A DNA stretch of 64,000 nucleotides from Palsa-504 sp963744575 (GCA_963744575.1 CAVUUF010000014.1:310001-374000), one strand, 5' to 3'. Positions 1-8,956 are shown, counted from the stretch's first letter. Notes: generated by a model not told the origin, from the sequence alone. Numbers and translations are program-made.

Positions 1-1135
1 GTGGCGGCGAGGCCAGGATGATGCCGGTGATGCCGCCGAACAGGAATATGACCAGGAACCCGACGGAGAACAGCATCGGCGGCTCGAAGGTGAGCTGCCC
101 GCGCCACATGGTTCCCGTCCAGTTGAAGAACTTCACCCCGGTCGGGATCGCGATCAGGAACGTCATGAACGAGAAAAACGGCAGCAGCACGGCGCCGGTG
201 GTGAACATGTGGTGCGCCCACACGGTCATCGACAGCCCGGCGATCGCGATCGTCGCGGCGATCAGCGTCTTGTAGCCGAACAGCGGCTTGCGGCTGAATA
301 CCGGGATGATCTCGGTCGCGATGCCGAAGAACGGCAGCGCGAGGATGTAGACCTCGGGATGGCCGAAGAACCAGAACAGGTTCTGCCACAAGATCGCCCC
401 GCCGCTGGCGGCGTCGAACACGTGCGCGCCGAGGCGCCGGTCGATCTCCAGCACGAGCAGCGCCGCCGCCAGCGGCGGGAATGCCATGATGACCAGCATT
501 GACGTCAGCAGCGCGTTCCAGGTGAAAATCGGCATCCGGAACATCGTCATGCCGGGCGCGCGCATGCAGAAGATCGTGGTGATGAAGTTGACCCCGGACA
601 GGATGGTGCCCAGGCCGGACAGCACCAGCCCCATGATGAACATGTCGGCTCCGACGCCGGGCGAGTAGATCGCGCTGTTCAGCGGGGCGTATGCGTACCA
701 GCCGAACGACGCGGCACCACCCGGGGACAGGAAGCTGGACAGCAGGATCAGGCCGCCGAACGTGAACATGTAGTAGCTCAGGATGTTCATCCGGGGGAAC
801 GCCACGTCGGGCGCGCCGATCTGCAGCGGCAGCACCTCGTTCGCGAACCCGATGAACAGCGGGGTGGCGAACAGCAGCAGCATCAGGATGCCGTGCATGG
901 TGAACAGCTCGTTGTACTGCTGGGCGGACACGAAATGCCGGTCGGGGCCGAGCAGTTGGATCCGTATCAGCATCGCCATGACGCCGGCGCAACAGAAAAA
1001 GAAGAACGAGGTGATCAGGTACAGGTGCCCGATGATCTTGTGGTCCGTGGAGGACAGCCAGGACGCCAGGATGGAGCCCTTGCGCTCAGTCGCTGGCGTC
1101 TGGTAATCCCGGACCGGTTGTTCGATCGTGCTCAC
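1..1135 (-). CDS. ctaD: cytochrome c oxidase subunit I (partial, C-terminus beyond window)
   Basis: Catalytic haem-copper subunit of the aa3-type terminal oxidase; an integral membrane protein that reduces O2 and pumps protons. The visible N-terminal 378 codons begin with GTG at 1135 (MSTIEQPVRDYQ), followed by the STDHKIIGHLY stretch typical of CtaD and, near the left end, HPEVY, the His/Tyr pair of the CuB site, then AIPTGVKFFNW. The start codon overlaps the ctaC stop as GTGA (1132-1135), so the two genes are translationally coupled. The gene runs off the left edge, so length and C-terminus are not visible. Family assignment is firm. Confidence 0.95.
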   Translation of the reverse strand, partial: MSTIEQPVRDYQTPATERKGSILASWLSSTDHKIIGHLYLITSFFFFCCAGVMAMLIRIQLLGPDRHFVSAQQYNELFTMHGILMLLLFATPLFIGFANEVLPLQIGAPDVAFPRMNILSYYMFTFGGLILLSSFLSPGGAASFGWYAYAPLNSAIYSPGVGADMFIMGLVLSGLGTILSGVNFITTIFCMRAPGMTMFRMPIFTWNALLTSMLVIMAFPPLAAALLVLEIDRRLGAHVFDAASGGAILWQNLFWFFGHPEVYILALPFFGIATEIIPVFSRKPLFGYKTLIAATIAIAGLSMTVWAHHMFTTGAVLLPFFSFMTFLIAIPTGVKFFNWTGTMWRGQLTFEPPMLFSVGFLVIFLFGGITGIILASPP

Positions 1136-1949
1136 TGCGTGCTCCCGGATGAGCTCTGCGCCGCCTGCTGCGCGGCCATGTATGCCTGGAATTGCTGTGG
1201 GGTCACTACCTTCAGGATAAACAGCATCCGGCTGTGGTAAAGGCCGCACAGCTCGCTGCAGTGTCCGGTGAAGGTGCCCGTCTGGGTGGCGGTGATCGCG
1301 AAGTGGTTCGGGTGGCCGGGGATGACGTCCCGCTTGAACAGGAACTCCGGTACCCAGAACGAGTGCACGACGTCCTCGGCGGCCAGGTTGAACTGGACCG
1401 TCTCCCCGGTCGGGATCTCGAGCACCGGCAGCGGGCCCTCGCCCCACATGTTGCCGACGTTCGTCACGTGATACTGCGGGTAGTTGAACTGCCAGCTCCA
1501 CTGGAAGCCGAGCACGTTCACCACCACGGCCGGCTTTTCGGCAGCTGGTTGAGGTAGTTCTCGTCTTTGGCGGTGAAGTAGAACAGCACCGCGATCAGCA
1601 CGAACGGAACCGTGGTGAACATGATCTCGATCGGCATGTTGTAGCGCGCCTGCGGCGGCAGCCTGTCACCCCGCTTGCGGTGGAAGGCCACCGCCCACAG
1701 GATCAGTCCCCAGACCAGGACGCCGACGGCGAGGCCCGCGATCCAGGAACCCTGCCAGAGGGTGAGGGTCGTCTTGCCCTGCTCGGTGATCGGATTCGGG
1801 AAGCCGAGCCGGGTGAACGTGTCGTTCGTGCAGCCGGTAAGGCCGAGGACCATGAAGCTGACCGCGACCGTCAGGCCCATGGCGCGCGTGACGCGCGCCC
1901 GGCCGGGACGGGGCTTTCCGTGACCCTGTTCGGCGTTATCGGTAGTCAA
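1132..1949 (-). pseudogene. ctaC: cytochrome c oxidase subunit II, frameshifted
   Basis: Subunit II carries the CuA centre that takes electrons from cytochrome c. The upstream frame (1949 to 1518, TTG start with GGAAGG eight bases upstream) has a lipoprotein signal ending LTGC and two membrane segments. The downstream frame (to 1132) has the cupredoxin domain with HCSELCGLYHSRM, which supplies the CuA ligands. The frames are offset by one base at a run of four A (1535-1538 on the plus strand). One extra A would join them as LPKKPAVVVNVLGFQWSW, matching the family. The combined length of about 272 residues is normal. It could be a sequencing error in a homopolymer, a real lesion or recoding. 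A true null would be surprising because ctaD directly follows. Confidence 0.85.
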
Positions 1950-2108
1950 GGCGAGGGCCTTCCGCGGATCTGCTACAACGTGTCGTGCAAACAGTATCGC
2001 GCGCCGCCCGGCCGCCTTCCAGGACCCCGCATGTTTGCGTCAACTTCGTGCGCTGGCGCGCGTACCTGGGGCGGAGACGGGCATGATGGAGGGCGTGAGG
2101 GTGCTCCA

Positions 2109-2456
2109 GTGAGCGGCCGCAGGACTCGCTTGTCCGGCCGCGGCCCGTCGGACCGGCCGGCCGCTGGCCCGGGTCCCGGTTCTCTTACCGAGCCCGAACG
2201 GGCCGCGGTTCCCGCCCCGGCTCCGGTGCTCGCCCTTACTATCGACGCGCTGGGCCGGAAGTGCCCGATTCCGATCATCATGCTCGCGGAGCAGATCAGG
2301 GACGTGCCGCTCGGCGCCGTGGTGGCGGTACTGGCGGACGACCCGGCGGCCTACACCGACATTCCGTCCTGGTGCACGATGAAGGCGCACGAGTTCGCCG
2401 GGCACCAGGAACTGCCGCAGGGCGGCTGGGCCCTGTACATCCGGCGCTGCCTGTGA
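2109..2456 (+). CDS. TusA-family sulfurtransferase / sulfur carrier
   Basis: Small cytoplasmic sulfur-carrier protein. The core (about residues 42-115) has the TusA motif LGRKCPIPI with the persulfide cysteine at residue 52, and a second cysteine in DIPSWC, as in TusA/SirA-like domains. The GTG start at 2109 is chosen because GAGGG lies seven bases upstream; it gives 115 residues with a Pro/Gly-rich 40-residue leader not found in the minimal 75-residue family. A GTG at 2226 would give just the domain but has no ribosome binding site. The gene is divergent from ctaC and ends four bases before the stop of the convergent ctaG-like gene. The physiological acceptor of the sulfur is unknown. Confidence 0.75.
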   Translation: MSGRRTRLSGRGPSDRPAAGPGPGSLTEPERAAVPAPAPVLALTIDALGRKCPIPIIMLAEQIRDVPLGAVVAVLADDPAAYTDIPSWCTMKAHEFAGHQELPQGGWALYIRRCL

Positions 2457-2459
2457 TCC

Positions 2460-3482
2460 TCAGCTCGGCTTGAAACGGCCGGTGAAGCGCGGATCGTCCT
2501 CCCACCAGGGCTTGGCCCCGGCTGCTGGCTGCTCGCCGCCCTGCTCCCCGTCGGCCGCCTTGACCCGGGCGAGCTCGGCGTCCCTGGCGTCGAGGTCGGC
2601 GTCGATCTTCGCCGCGTCCGACTCGTCCTCGCGGATCAGCTGCATCAGCTGCGCGGCCAGGAACGGCAGGCCGACGAGATCGCCGAGGATCCACAGCGCT
2701 CCCCCGCCGATCACCTGGTCCGCCTGCAGGGTGGGGCCCCAGGGCCGCCCCAGCGCATGGTAGTACTCCGCGCCGATGAGGTTCTGGTAGGCGATGATGG
2801 AGAGCCCGAGGAACGCGTCGCCGATCACCTCCGCGCCGGTGATCCACATCGAGACCGCATAGGAGTACTTCTTCGGCACCGGGTCCACCCGCAGCAGGGT
2901 CCAGAAGAACACCAGGCCCGGCACCATCAGCGCCAGGTACGTGAGCTCACGGACGGCGGTGCTGTGGAAGGAGGCCGTGTACCAGGACGTGAAGTACATG
3001 ACGAAGGGCACGGCCACCAGCGCGAACGTGGTGATCGCGGGGAACGTGAGGACCCGGGCCGGCTGGGAGCGGATGATCGCCTCGACGCGCGCGCCCGCCC
3101 GCGGGAACACCGCGACGGCGAGCGAGATCGGGCGGCCGAGCGCGAGGAACAGCGGCACCACCAGGACCAGAAGCACCGTCTGCACCGCCCGGATGTAGAA
3201 CAGCACCGGCTGGTAGACACCCACGACGGACATCGTCGCGATGACCAGGAATCCCAGGCCGAGCCCGAGGAACCAGATCCGCCGCGCCACCGGCCAGTCC
3301 CGCCGCCTGCGCAGCGCGGCGAGATAACCGCCCCCCAGGATCAGCACCAGCGCCAGCATCCACGGGTCAAGCATCCACTCGGTGAACGCCCTGGCCAGCG
3401 TAAGCTCGGGCGGCCCCTGGTATCCAGACGCCGCGGTCCGGGTCAGCGCGGCCAGCCCGCCAGACGCGATCCCGGTTCCCAT
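2460..3482 (-). CDS. CtaG-type cytochrome c oxidase assembly factor
   Basis: Polytopic membrane protein of the caa3_CtaG family, thought to help assemble the copper centre of cytochrome oxidase. The 340-residue protein has about seven hydrophobic segments (for example WMLALVLILGGGYL, LVVPLFLALGRPIS, LALMVPGLVFFW) and family features such as MYFTSWY and a histidine in YYHALGRPWGP. The last 60 residues are charged and probably cytoplasmic. ATG at 3482 is used; GTG at 3491 is an alternative and neither has a good ribosome binding site. Its closeness to ctaC/ctaD fits the role. A longer upstream frame exists but crosses repeat-bearing intergenic DNA and is not believed. Confidence 0.8.
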   Translation of the reverse strand: MGTGIASGGLAALTRTAASGYQGPPELTLARAFTEWMLDPWMLALVLILGGGYLAALRRRRDWPVARRIWFLGLGLGFLVIATMSVVGVYQPVLFYIRAVQTVLLVLVVPLFLALGRPISLAVAVFPRAGARVEAIIRSQPARVLTFPAITTFALVAVPFVMYFTSWYTASFHSTAVRELTYLALMVPGLVFFWTLLRVDPVPKKYSYAVSMWITGAEVIGDAFLGLSIIAYQNLIGAEYYHALGRPWGPTLQADQVIGGGALWILGDLVGLPFLAAQLMQLIREDESDAAKIDADLDARDAELARVKAADGEQGGEQPAAGAKPWWEDDPRFTGRFKPS

Positions 3483-3572
3483 GCCAGCCACGCTACCGCC
3501 ACCGCGGGGCCTTGGCGCTACCAGCGGCCGGGCTGACGTGCACGCCCTACCCGGCCCGCCCGGCCAACGACA

Positions 3573-3628
3573 TCGCTGCCACATCGCTGTCGTCCCAACA
3601 GCATCGCTGCCACATCGATGCTGTACGA
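3573..3628. repeat. palindromic intergenic repeat, two adjacent copies
   Basis: Two copies of CATCGCTGCCACATCG lie about 28 bp apart. The second is a good hairpin: ACAGCATCG and CGATGCTGT are perfectly complementary 9-bp arms around CTGCCACAT. The first has ACGACA/TGTCGT outer arms. A related copy occurs at 60218-60250, so this looks like a dispersed REP-like element rather than a site private to one gene. Confidence 0.6.
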
Positions 3629-3882
3629 CCCGGGCCCTCAGGTCCTGCGGCCCGTCGTCACCCGTCTGCGAGTCCCCCGGCCGAGGCGGTCCGGGCCACC
3701 AGCCAGACAGACGCGACCCCGGTTTCCAGGCCAACCGGGGTCGGGAGATCACAGATAGTTACCGAAACAAATAAATCCCTCACATAATCCGGCACTCGTT
3801 GACAAATCGCCAGATAAGCCGCGCAATACATCTTGCCTGCTCGGCGATTCGGGCGTACGGCTTGGATGGGCACATACAGTGC

Positions 3883-3924
3883 CCTGCCCCCATTTCCGAT
3901 CAACCTGCCCCCATTTCCGATCAA
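3883..3924 (+). repeat. 21-bp perfect tandem repeat (two units)
   Basis: CCTGCCCCCATTTCCGATCAA plus one base is present twice in direct succession (3883-3903 and 3904-3924), 33 bases before the GTG of the S53 peptidase. The exact two-turn helical spacing would suit two regulator half-sites, but it may simply be a recent slippage duplication. Confidence 0.7.
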
Positions 3925-3956
3925 TCAGCGCCAGGAGACCCCAAGGAGCGGAACTA

Positions 3957-5960
3957 GTGCCAGTTGTGAACAGACATCTGCGGTTCGTGCTGACAGCGGC
4001 GGCGGCTTTCACGCTCGGGACCGGCGTGATGACCTCGGCCGCCGTGGCTCAGGCCAGCCCCGGGCGGACGCCGATCGCGGGAACCCATCCCGCTTGGGCG
4101 GTCGCCTCCGCGCGCACGTCCCAGCGGACGGTCACGACGGGAACCGTCACCGCCCGGGTGTACCTGGCCGGGCAGAACGCGGCGGGCCTGGCCGCCTACG
4201 CGACGGCCGTCTCCACCCCCGGCAACGCGCTGTACGGGCACTATCTCACCCCCGCCCAGGTCAAGTCGGCGTACGGACCGACGTCCGGGCAGATCAGCGC
4301 GGTCCAGGGCTGGCTCACGGGGGCCGGCCTGACGGTGACCGAGGTCGACGCCGGGGTCGGCGGGTATGTCGCGGTCCAGGGATCGGTCCAGGCCGCGCAG
4401 CAGGCGTTCGGCGTGACGTTCGGGACCTTCAGGGGACCGGACAAGAAGGCCGACCGCGCACCCGACCAGGCCGCGACCGCGCCCGCCAGCGTGGCCGGCG
4501 CCGTGCTGACCGTCGCTGGCCTGGACACGGCGAGCCACCAGGCGAAGCCGGCCGACACGCTGCCGCCGCCGGGGCCGAACTACTGGGTCGCGCCCCCGTG
4601 CTCCACGTACTACGGCCAGAAGATCGCGTACGACAAGCCGTCCGCATACGGCACCAAGCAGCCGTGGAACAACTGCGGTTACACCCCGCGGCAGATCCGC
4701 GGCGCCTACCACGTCGGCCAGTCCGGGATGACCGGCAGGGGCCAGACGGTCGCGATCGTCGACGCGTACGCCTCCCCGACCATGCTCAGCGACGCGAACC
4801 AGTACGCCAAGGTCACCGGCGACAAGCCGTTCGGTCCCGGCCAGTACACGCAGGACCTGGCCAGCGACTTCACCCAAACCGCCGCTAACCAGTGCGACGC
4901 GCCTGGCTGGTACGGCGAGGAGACGCTGGACGTGGAGTCCGTGCACGGCCAGGCGCCGGACGCGAACGTGGTCTATGTCGGCGCGGCCAGCTGCACCGAC
5001 CAGGATCTGGGGGACGCGCTCGCGCTCATCGTCGACAACCACCTGGCGAGCATCGTCAGCAACTCGTGGGGCGAGCCCTTTGACCAGTCCTCGCTGGTCA
5101 CCGTCTTCGACGAGATCTTCCAGGCCGGCGCGGCCGAGGGAATCGGCTTCTTCTTCTCCTCCGGCGACAACGGCTACGAGAGCCCGGTCGAGGACCCCGG
5201 CTCGGACAAGCGGCAGGTGGACTACCCGACCTCCAGCCCGTGGGTCACCTCGGTCGGCGGCACCAGCCTGGCCATCGGCCGGTTCAACAACTACGAGTTC
5301 GAGACCTCATGGGGCACCCTGATCGACCCGCTGGCCGCAAACGGCAAATCGTGGCAGTTCCCCCCGCCCGGCGAGTACCCGCAGTATTACGACGGATCCA
5401 GCGGCGGCGGCGTGAGCTACACCTACACCCAGCCGGCCTACCAGAAGGGCGTGGTGCCGAACAGCCTGGCCACCGCGCTGCCCGACGGTTCCACCAGCCC
5501 GACCCCGATGCGCGTGGTGCCAGATGTGTCGGCCCTGGCCGACCCGAGCACCGGGTTCCTGGTGGGCCAGACGACGCTGCAGCCCAACGGCAAGACCTAT
5601 GCATTCTCCCTCAGCCGGATCGGCGGTACCAGCGTGGCCTGCCCGAACTTCGCCGGCATCGAGGCGGACGCGCAGCAGGCCGCGGGCCACCCGCTGGGCT
5701 TCGCCAATCCGGCGATCTACCAGCGGGCCGGCACCTCGGCGTTCCGCGACGTGACCGACCACCCGTTCGGCGCACGGCACCTGGCCGAAGTCCGCAACAA
5801 CTACACCGACCCCTACACCAAGACCGGTCCGCTCGTCACGTACCTGCGCACGCTTGGCATCGACGGAGAGGGTGCTGACGCGCTGCCGGCCGTGAGGGGC
5901 TACGACGACTCCACCGGCCTCGGCTCACCTGACTACTACATCCAGTCCTTCGGGCACTGA
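3957..5960 (+). CDS. S53 family serine-carboxyl peptidase (sedolisin/kumamolisin type), secreted
   Basis: Exported acid-active endopeptidase made as a zymogen. The GTG at 3957 has AAGGAG eight bases upstream and gives 667 residues. Order: Sec signal peptide (residues 1-35, hydrophobic core FVLTAAAAFTLGTGVM), pro-kumamolisin activation domain (about 50-190), then the subtilisin-like catalytic domain. Catalytic residues are visible: Glu321 and Asp325 in GEETLD, the SNSWGE segment, and the nucleophile Ser559 in GGTSVACP (family: SGTS). The C-terminal FRDVTD and STGLGSPDY segments match the calcium-binding region. The gene stands alone. The 21-bp tandem repeat upstream may be regulatory. Family call is firm; substrate is unknown. 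Confidence 0.93.
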   Translation: MPVVNRHLRFVLTAAAAFTLGTGVMTSAAVAQASPGRTPIAGTHPAWAVASARTSQRTVTTGTVTARVYLAGQNAAGLAAYATAVSTPGNALYGHYLTPAQVKSAYGPTSGQISAVQGWLTGAGLTVTEVDAGVGGYVAVQGSVQAAQQAFGVTFGTFRGPDKKADRAPDQAATAPASVAGAVLTVAGLDTASHQAKPADTLPPPGPNYWVAPPCSTYYGQKIAYDKPSAYGTKQPWNNCGYTPRQIRGAYHVGQSGMTGRGQTVAIVDAYASPTMLSDANQYAKVTGDKPFGPGQYTQDLASDFTQTAANQCDAPGWYGEETLDVESVHGQAPDANVVYVGAASCTDQDLGDALALIVDNHLASIVSNSWGEPFDQSSLVTVFDEIFQAGAAEGIGFFFSSGDNGYESPVEDPGSDKRQVDYPTSSPWVTSVGGTSLAIGRFNNYEFETSWGTLIDPLAANGKSWQFPPPGEYPQYYDGSSGGGVSYTYTQPAYQKGVVPNSLATALPDGSTSPTPMRVVPDVSALADPSTGFLVGQTTLQPNGKTYAFSLSRIGGTSVACPNFAGIEADAQQAAGHPLGFANPAIYQRAGTSAFRDVTDHPFGARHLAEVRNNYTDPYTKTGPLVTYLRTLGIDGEGADALPAVRGYDDSTGLGSPDYYIQSFGH

Positions 5961-5993
5961 CGTGCCGGCGGCGCGCCGGCGGGGAAGGCGGCT

Positions 5994-6692
5994 CTACTGC
6001 CCTTCCCCGCCGGAGCCCGACATGGGATGGTTCTGGCCGTTGGCCTGCACCGCGTTGATGAACAGGGTCTGCACGGACTTGACGCAGCCGTAGGACGAGC
6101 TGGCGAGGTAGACCGGCACCGTCTGGTTGGGCGGGTAGACCTTCAGGTTCGTCGCCTTGACCGGCCCGCACTTGCCGGCCGGGAAGTTCATCGCGTCCAC
6201 GATCTGCAGCACGGCGGTCGCCGACTTGCCTGAGGCCAGGGTAACCAGCTTGACCGGTGCCGTGCCGACACGCTTGGCGGCCAGGCCGACCTGCGCGTAG
6301 GGCGGTCCGGTCACCAGCGAGACACCGGGATAACCGTACAGCGTGCAGGTGACGCTCGAGGTGTTGGTGAAATCGATCACCTGGTCCACGCCGCCGGCGT
6401 AGCCCTCCGCGAGGCCCTGCTTCACCCGTAGCGCGCTGGTGGGGCAGGCCGCAGCCGCGGGAGCGGGCAGGGAACCGGTCGGCGAAGGTGCCGTGCCCGG
6501 GGTACTGCCGGCGGCCGACGGGGCGGGACTGCCCGAAGCCGCCCTGGGGTTCGGCGGCGTGGCCGTGGCCGAGCTGCCGGACGACGCGCAGCCGGCCGCC
6601 GCCACGAGGCAGATGAGCGCCGCGGCGGCCCGCAGGCCCTGGCCGCGGATCCCCGGATCCCCTGTCGCTGAACTGCGTGCAGATGACTTCAC
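5994..6692 (-). CDS. DUF4232-type secreted lipoprotein
   Basis: Predicted surface lipoprotein of 232 residues with unknown function. The GTG at 6692 is preceded by GGAGGG at seven bases. The N-terminus is basic, then hydrophobic (AAAALICLVAAAGC), with a lipobox cysteine, followed by a Ser/Pro/Ala-rich linker of about 50 residues and a compact domain beginning CPTSALRV. That domain contains spaced cysteines (SVTCTLYGYPG, GKCGP, YGCVKS) and the layout of DUF4232 proteins common in actinobacteria. It faces the S53 peptidase convergently, 33 bases apart. No role should be assumed beyond an extracytoplasmic location. Confidence 0.8.
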   Translation of the reverse strand: MKSSARSSATGDPGIRGQGLRAAAALICLVAAAGCASSGSSATATPPNPRAASGSPAPSAAGSTPGTAPSPTGSLPAPAAAACPTSALRVKQGLAEGYAGGVDQVIDFTNTSSVTCTLYGYPGVSLVTGPPYAQVGLAAKRVGTAPVKLVTLASGKSATAVLQIVDAMNFPAGKCGPVKATNLKVYPPNQTVPVYLASSSYGCVKSVQTLFINAVQANGQNHPMSGSGGEGQ

Positions 6693-6898
6693 GGCCGTGC
6701 CCTCCAGATGAGCGGCGCCTAGTGCGCCATTCGGCAATTAGACGACCACGCGGGCCTGCTGGTTTCACTCGTGCCGTGGTCAGAAAAGCCGATATCAGTT
6801 CATGAGACGGCCGGCGCGGGCGCGGGGTTGCGCCAGGTAAATCACGCTTGGGTCACCGGAACGTAAAAGCCGGTCCGTTCGGCCTAAAAGACCGTGGA

Positions 6899-7879
6899 TC
6901 AGGCGGGCAGGTGAGCTACGACCTCAGCCGCCGCCGTGTCGCCGTAGGCAGCGGCGAACCGGTCGGCCAGCGGGCGTGGCTTTAGGTCGTACTCCTGCGG
7001 CCCGGTGGCCTCCAGGGCGTGCACGGCCAGCAGGTTGCCGAGCTGGGCGGCGCGCTCGAGGGACAGGCCCCAGGCGACGGCGGCCAGGAAGCCGGAGCGG
7101 AACGCGTCGCCCGAACCGGTGGGGTCCACGGGCTTGGCGTCCGGCACCGCGGGCACCGTGATCGGCGGCCGGCCCTGCTGCTCGATCCGGGCGCCGTCCG
7201 GGCCCAGGGTGGTGACCCTGACCCCCACCCGGGCCAGCATCTCCGCGCTGCCCCAGCCGGACTTGCGCTCGATCAGCGCTTCCTCGTACTCGTTGCCGAA
7301 CAGGTAGTCCGCGCCGTCGACCAGCGTACGTACCTGCTCGTCGTCAAGGAGCCTGGCCAGCTGCTGGGACGGATCGGCGGCGAACACCAGGCCCGCTTCG
7401 CGGCACTCCACGGTGTGCGCCACCATGGCCCCTGGGTCGCCCGCCCCGATCAGCACCAGGTCGATGCCGCCGTGCTCCTCGGCCAGCGGCGCGATCTTGA
7501 TGTCCGCGTCCTCGGTCATGGCGCCGGCATAGAACGAGCCGATCTGGTTGCCGTCCGTATCGGTGGTGCAGACGAAGCGGGCGGTGTGCCGCAGCATCGA
7601 CTCCCGTACGGCCGCGGTGCTGACCCCGTGGTCCTCCAGCCAGCGCCGGTAGTCCTCGAAGTCGGCCCCCACCGCGCCGACGAGCAGCGGCCGCAGGCCG
7701 AGCACGCCGAGCCCGAAGGCGATGTTGGCCGCGACCCCGCCGCGCCGGACAGCCAGGTCGTCGACGAGGAACGACAACGAGACCTTGTCGAGCTTGTCGG
7801 CGATCAGCTGATCGGTGAACTTGCCGGGAAACGTCATCAGATGGTCGGTCGCAATGGACCCCGTGACCGCGATTCGCAC
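6899..7879 (-). CDS. adoK: adenosine kinase, PfkB/ribokinase family
   Basis: Phosphorylates adenosine to AMP with ATP in the cytoplasm (purine salvage). The 326-residue protein begins RIAVTGSIATDHLM and shows RRGGVAANIAFGLG near residue 45 and the PfkB signature DPTGSGDAF at 252-260, with Asp258 as catalytic base. FAADPSQQLARL and RVTTLGPDG match the mycobacterial adenosine kinase closely, which is ribokinase-like rather than of the eukaryotic type. As in mycobacteria, ctaC and erpA lie nearby. GTG start at 7879. Together with punA and deoC in this window it provides nucleoside salvage. Other PfkB sugar kinases are possible but less likely given the residue-level resemblance. Confidence 0.85.
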   Translation of the reverse strand: MRIAVTGSIATDHLMTFPGKFTDQLIADKLDKVSLSFLVDDLAVRRGGVAANIAFGLGVLGLRPLLVGAVGADFEDYRRWLEDHGVSTAAVRESMLRHTARFVCTTDTDGNQIGSFYAGAMTEDADIKIAPLAEEHGGIDLVLIGAGDPGAMVAHTVECREAGLVFAADPSQQLARLLDDEQVRTLVDGADYLFGNEYEEALIERKSGWGSAEMLARVGVRVTTLGPDGARIEQQGRPPITVPAVPDAKPVDPTGSGDAFRSGFLAAVAWGLSLERAAQLGNLLAVHALEATGPQEYDLKPRPLADRFAAAYGDTAAAEVVAHLPA

Positions 7880-7906
7880 GGCGTTACCCTACCCCCCCGG
7901 GCGGTG

Positions 7907-8254
7907 TCAGTGGAACGAATCGCCGCAGGCGCAGGAACCCGTCGCGTTCGGGTTATCGATCGTGAAGCCCTGCTTCTCGATCGTGTCTACGAAGTCGATG
8001 GTCGCGCCCATCAGGTACGGGGCGCTCATCTTGTCGGTCACGACCTGCACGCCGCTGAACTCGCTGACGATGTCGCCCTCGATGTCCCGCTCGTCGAAGT
8101 AGAGCTGGTAGCGGAGCCCCGAGCAGCCGCCCGGCTGCACCGCGATGCGCAGCTTGAGGTCGTCGCGGCCCTCCTGGGCGAGCAGCGAACTCACCTTGAC
8201 CGCGGCGCCGTCGGTGAGGACGATCCCCTGCGTGGCCTCTTGCTGAACAGTCAC
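7907..8254 (-). CDS. erpA: iron-sulfur cluster insertion protein ErpA / HesB family
   Basis: A-type carrier that delivers [Fe-S] clusters to apo-proteins. The 115-residue protein has the three conserved cysteines of the family: one in QPGGCSGLRY and two in the C-terminal GSCACGDSF. GTG at 8254 has GGGAG upstream. It lies just upstream of adoK on the same strand (27-base gap), an arrangement shared with mycobacteria, so the two may be co-transcribed. The length is standard for the family. Confidence 0.9.
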   Translation of the reverse strand: MTVQQEATQGIVLTDGAAVKVSSLLAQEGRDDLKLRIAVQPGGCSGLRYQLYFDERDIEGDIVSEFSGVQVVTDKMSAPYLMGATIDFVDTIEKQGFTIDNPNATGSCACGDSFH

Positions 8255-8374
8255 CTTAGCTCCCGCCTGGTTTCCTGGTGCCGCGCGAACGCGGCGTCGG
8301 CGCTACTCGTTATTCCAACGTGCACTCCAACGATATGTGGTGCGCGCGCATTCCAGCCACCCCTGAGGCGTGGC

Positions 8375-8956
8375 TCACAAACCGGGCGCGCCCCAGACCG
8401 GGAACCAGCGGGCCAGATCCTGCTCCCACTTCAGGTCGCTGCCGATCACGCCCTGGACCTGCAGTTCCAGCGCGTTGTTCCGGCGCTCGCCGGACAGCGG
8501 GGCGAACGGGTAGAAGCTGCCCCGTTTGTACAGGTAGATGAGGCCGAGGCGGCGCTCCTGGTCATCGGTGAAGGCGACCAGGGTACACAGCAGCTGGGGG
8601 CCGAAGCCGTTGTCGACCAGCGAGGAATTAACCGCGTGCAAGTCAGTGACCAGGGCCTCGAGCTCGTCCGACATATGCGAGCTGACCAGCCAGGTGAAGC
8701 CGTACTCGTCCTTGGACACCTCGACCGGCAGGCCGCCCTCCTTACCCGAGCTCGCGTTGAGCAGGTCCTGGACGTCCTTCTGCACGTCGGCGAAGGACCG
8801 GCCCTCGGCCGCGCGGAAGCAAACGGAGCCGGATCCAGTGGGCTTGAATCCGGCTCCCGCGTCCAGCGTGACCGCGGCCGATGGCAGCGCGAACAGGTCG
8901 TCCAGCTTGGGCTGGACCGGCTTGGTCCGGCCGAGCAGCGTGTCGAGGAAGCCCAC
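8375..8956 (-). CDS. PspA-associated protein PspAB
   Basis: A 193-residue soluble protein of unknown biochemistry that accompanies PspA and HtpX in actinobacteria. It begins MGFLDTLLGRTKPVQPKLDDLFALP and contains KRGSFYPFAPLSGERRNNALE, both recognisable for the family. No membrane segment or signal peptide is visible. It follows htpX by 14 bases on the same strand and ends the pspA-pspAA-htpX-pspAB set. The role in membrane-stress response is inferred from this context only. Confidence 0.8.
   Translation of the reverse strand: MGFLDTLLGRTKPVQPKLDDLFALPSAAVTLDAGAGFKPTGSGSVCFRAAEGRSFADVQKDVQDLLNASSGKEGGLPVEVSKDEYGFTWLVSSHMSDELEALVTDLHAVNSSLVDNGFGPQLLCTLVAFTDDQERRLGLIYLYKRGSFYPFAPLSGERRNNALELQVQGVIGSDLKWEQDLARWFPVWGAPGL

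Larger units (their letters stand above)
3492..3956. other. intergenic region upstream of the S53 peptidase
   Basis: No convincing gene. It holds a double copy of a palindromic repeat (3573-3628), an AT-richer stretch (3755-3835) with TTGACA at 3799-3804 as a possible -35 box (a good -10 is not obvious, perhaps near 3823-3829), and a 21-bp tandem duplication (3883-3924) just before the peptidase ribosome binding site. The short minus-strand frames here merely translate the tandem repeat. Confidence 0.5.

Noticed and set aside
1518..1540. Programmed -1 frameshifting in ctaC as the main explanation
   Set aside because: There is no proper slippery heptamer or clear downstream structure; sequencing error or mutation is more likely.
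3749..4012. 87-codon minus-strand frame with DRKWGQ repeats
   Set aside because: The repeat is just the translated 21-bp tandem duplication; it overlaps the peptidase start.
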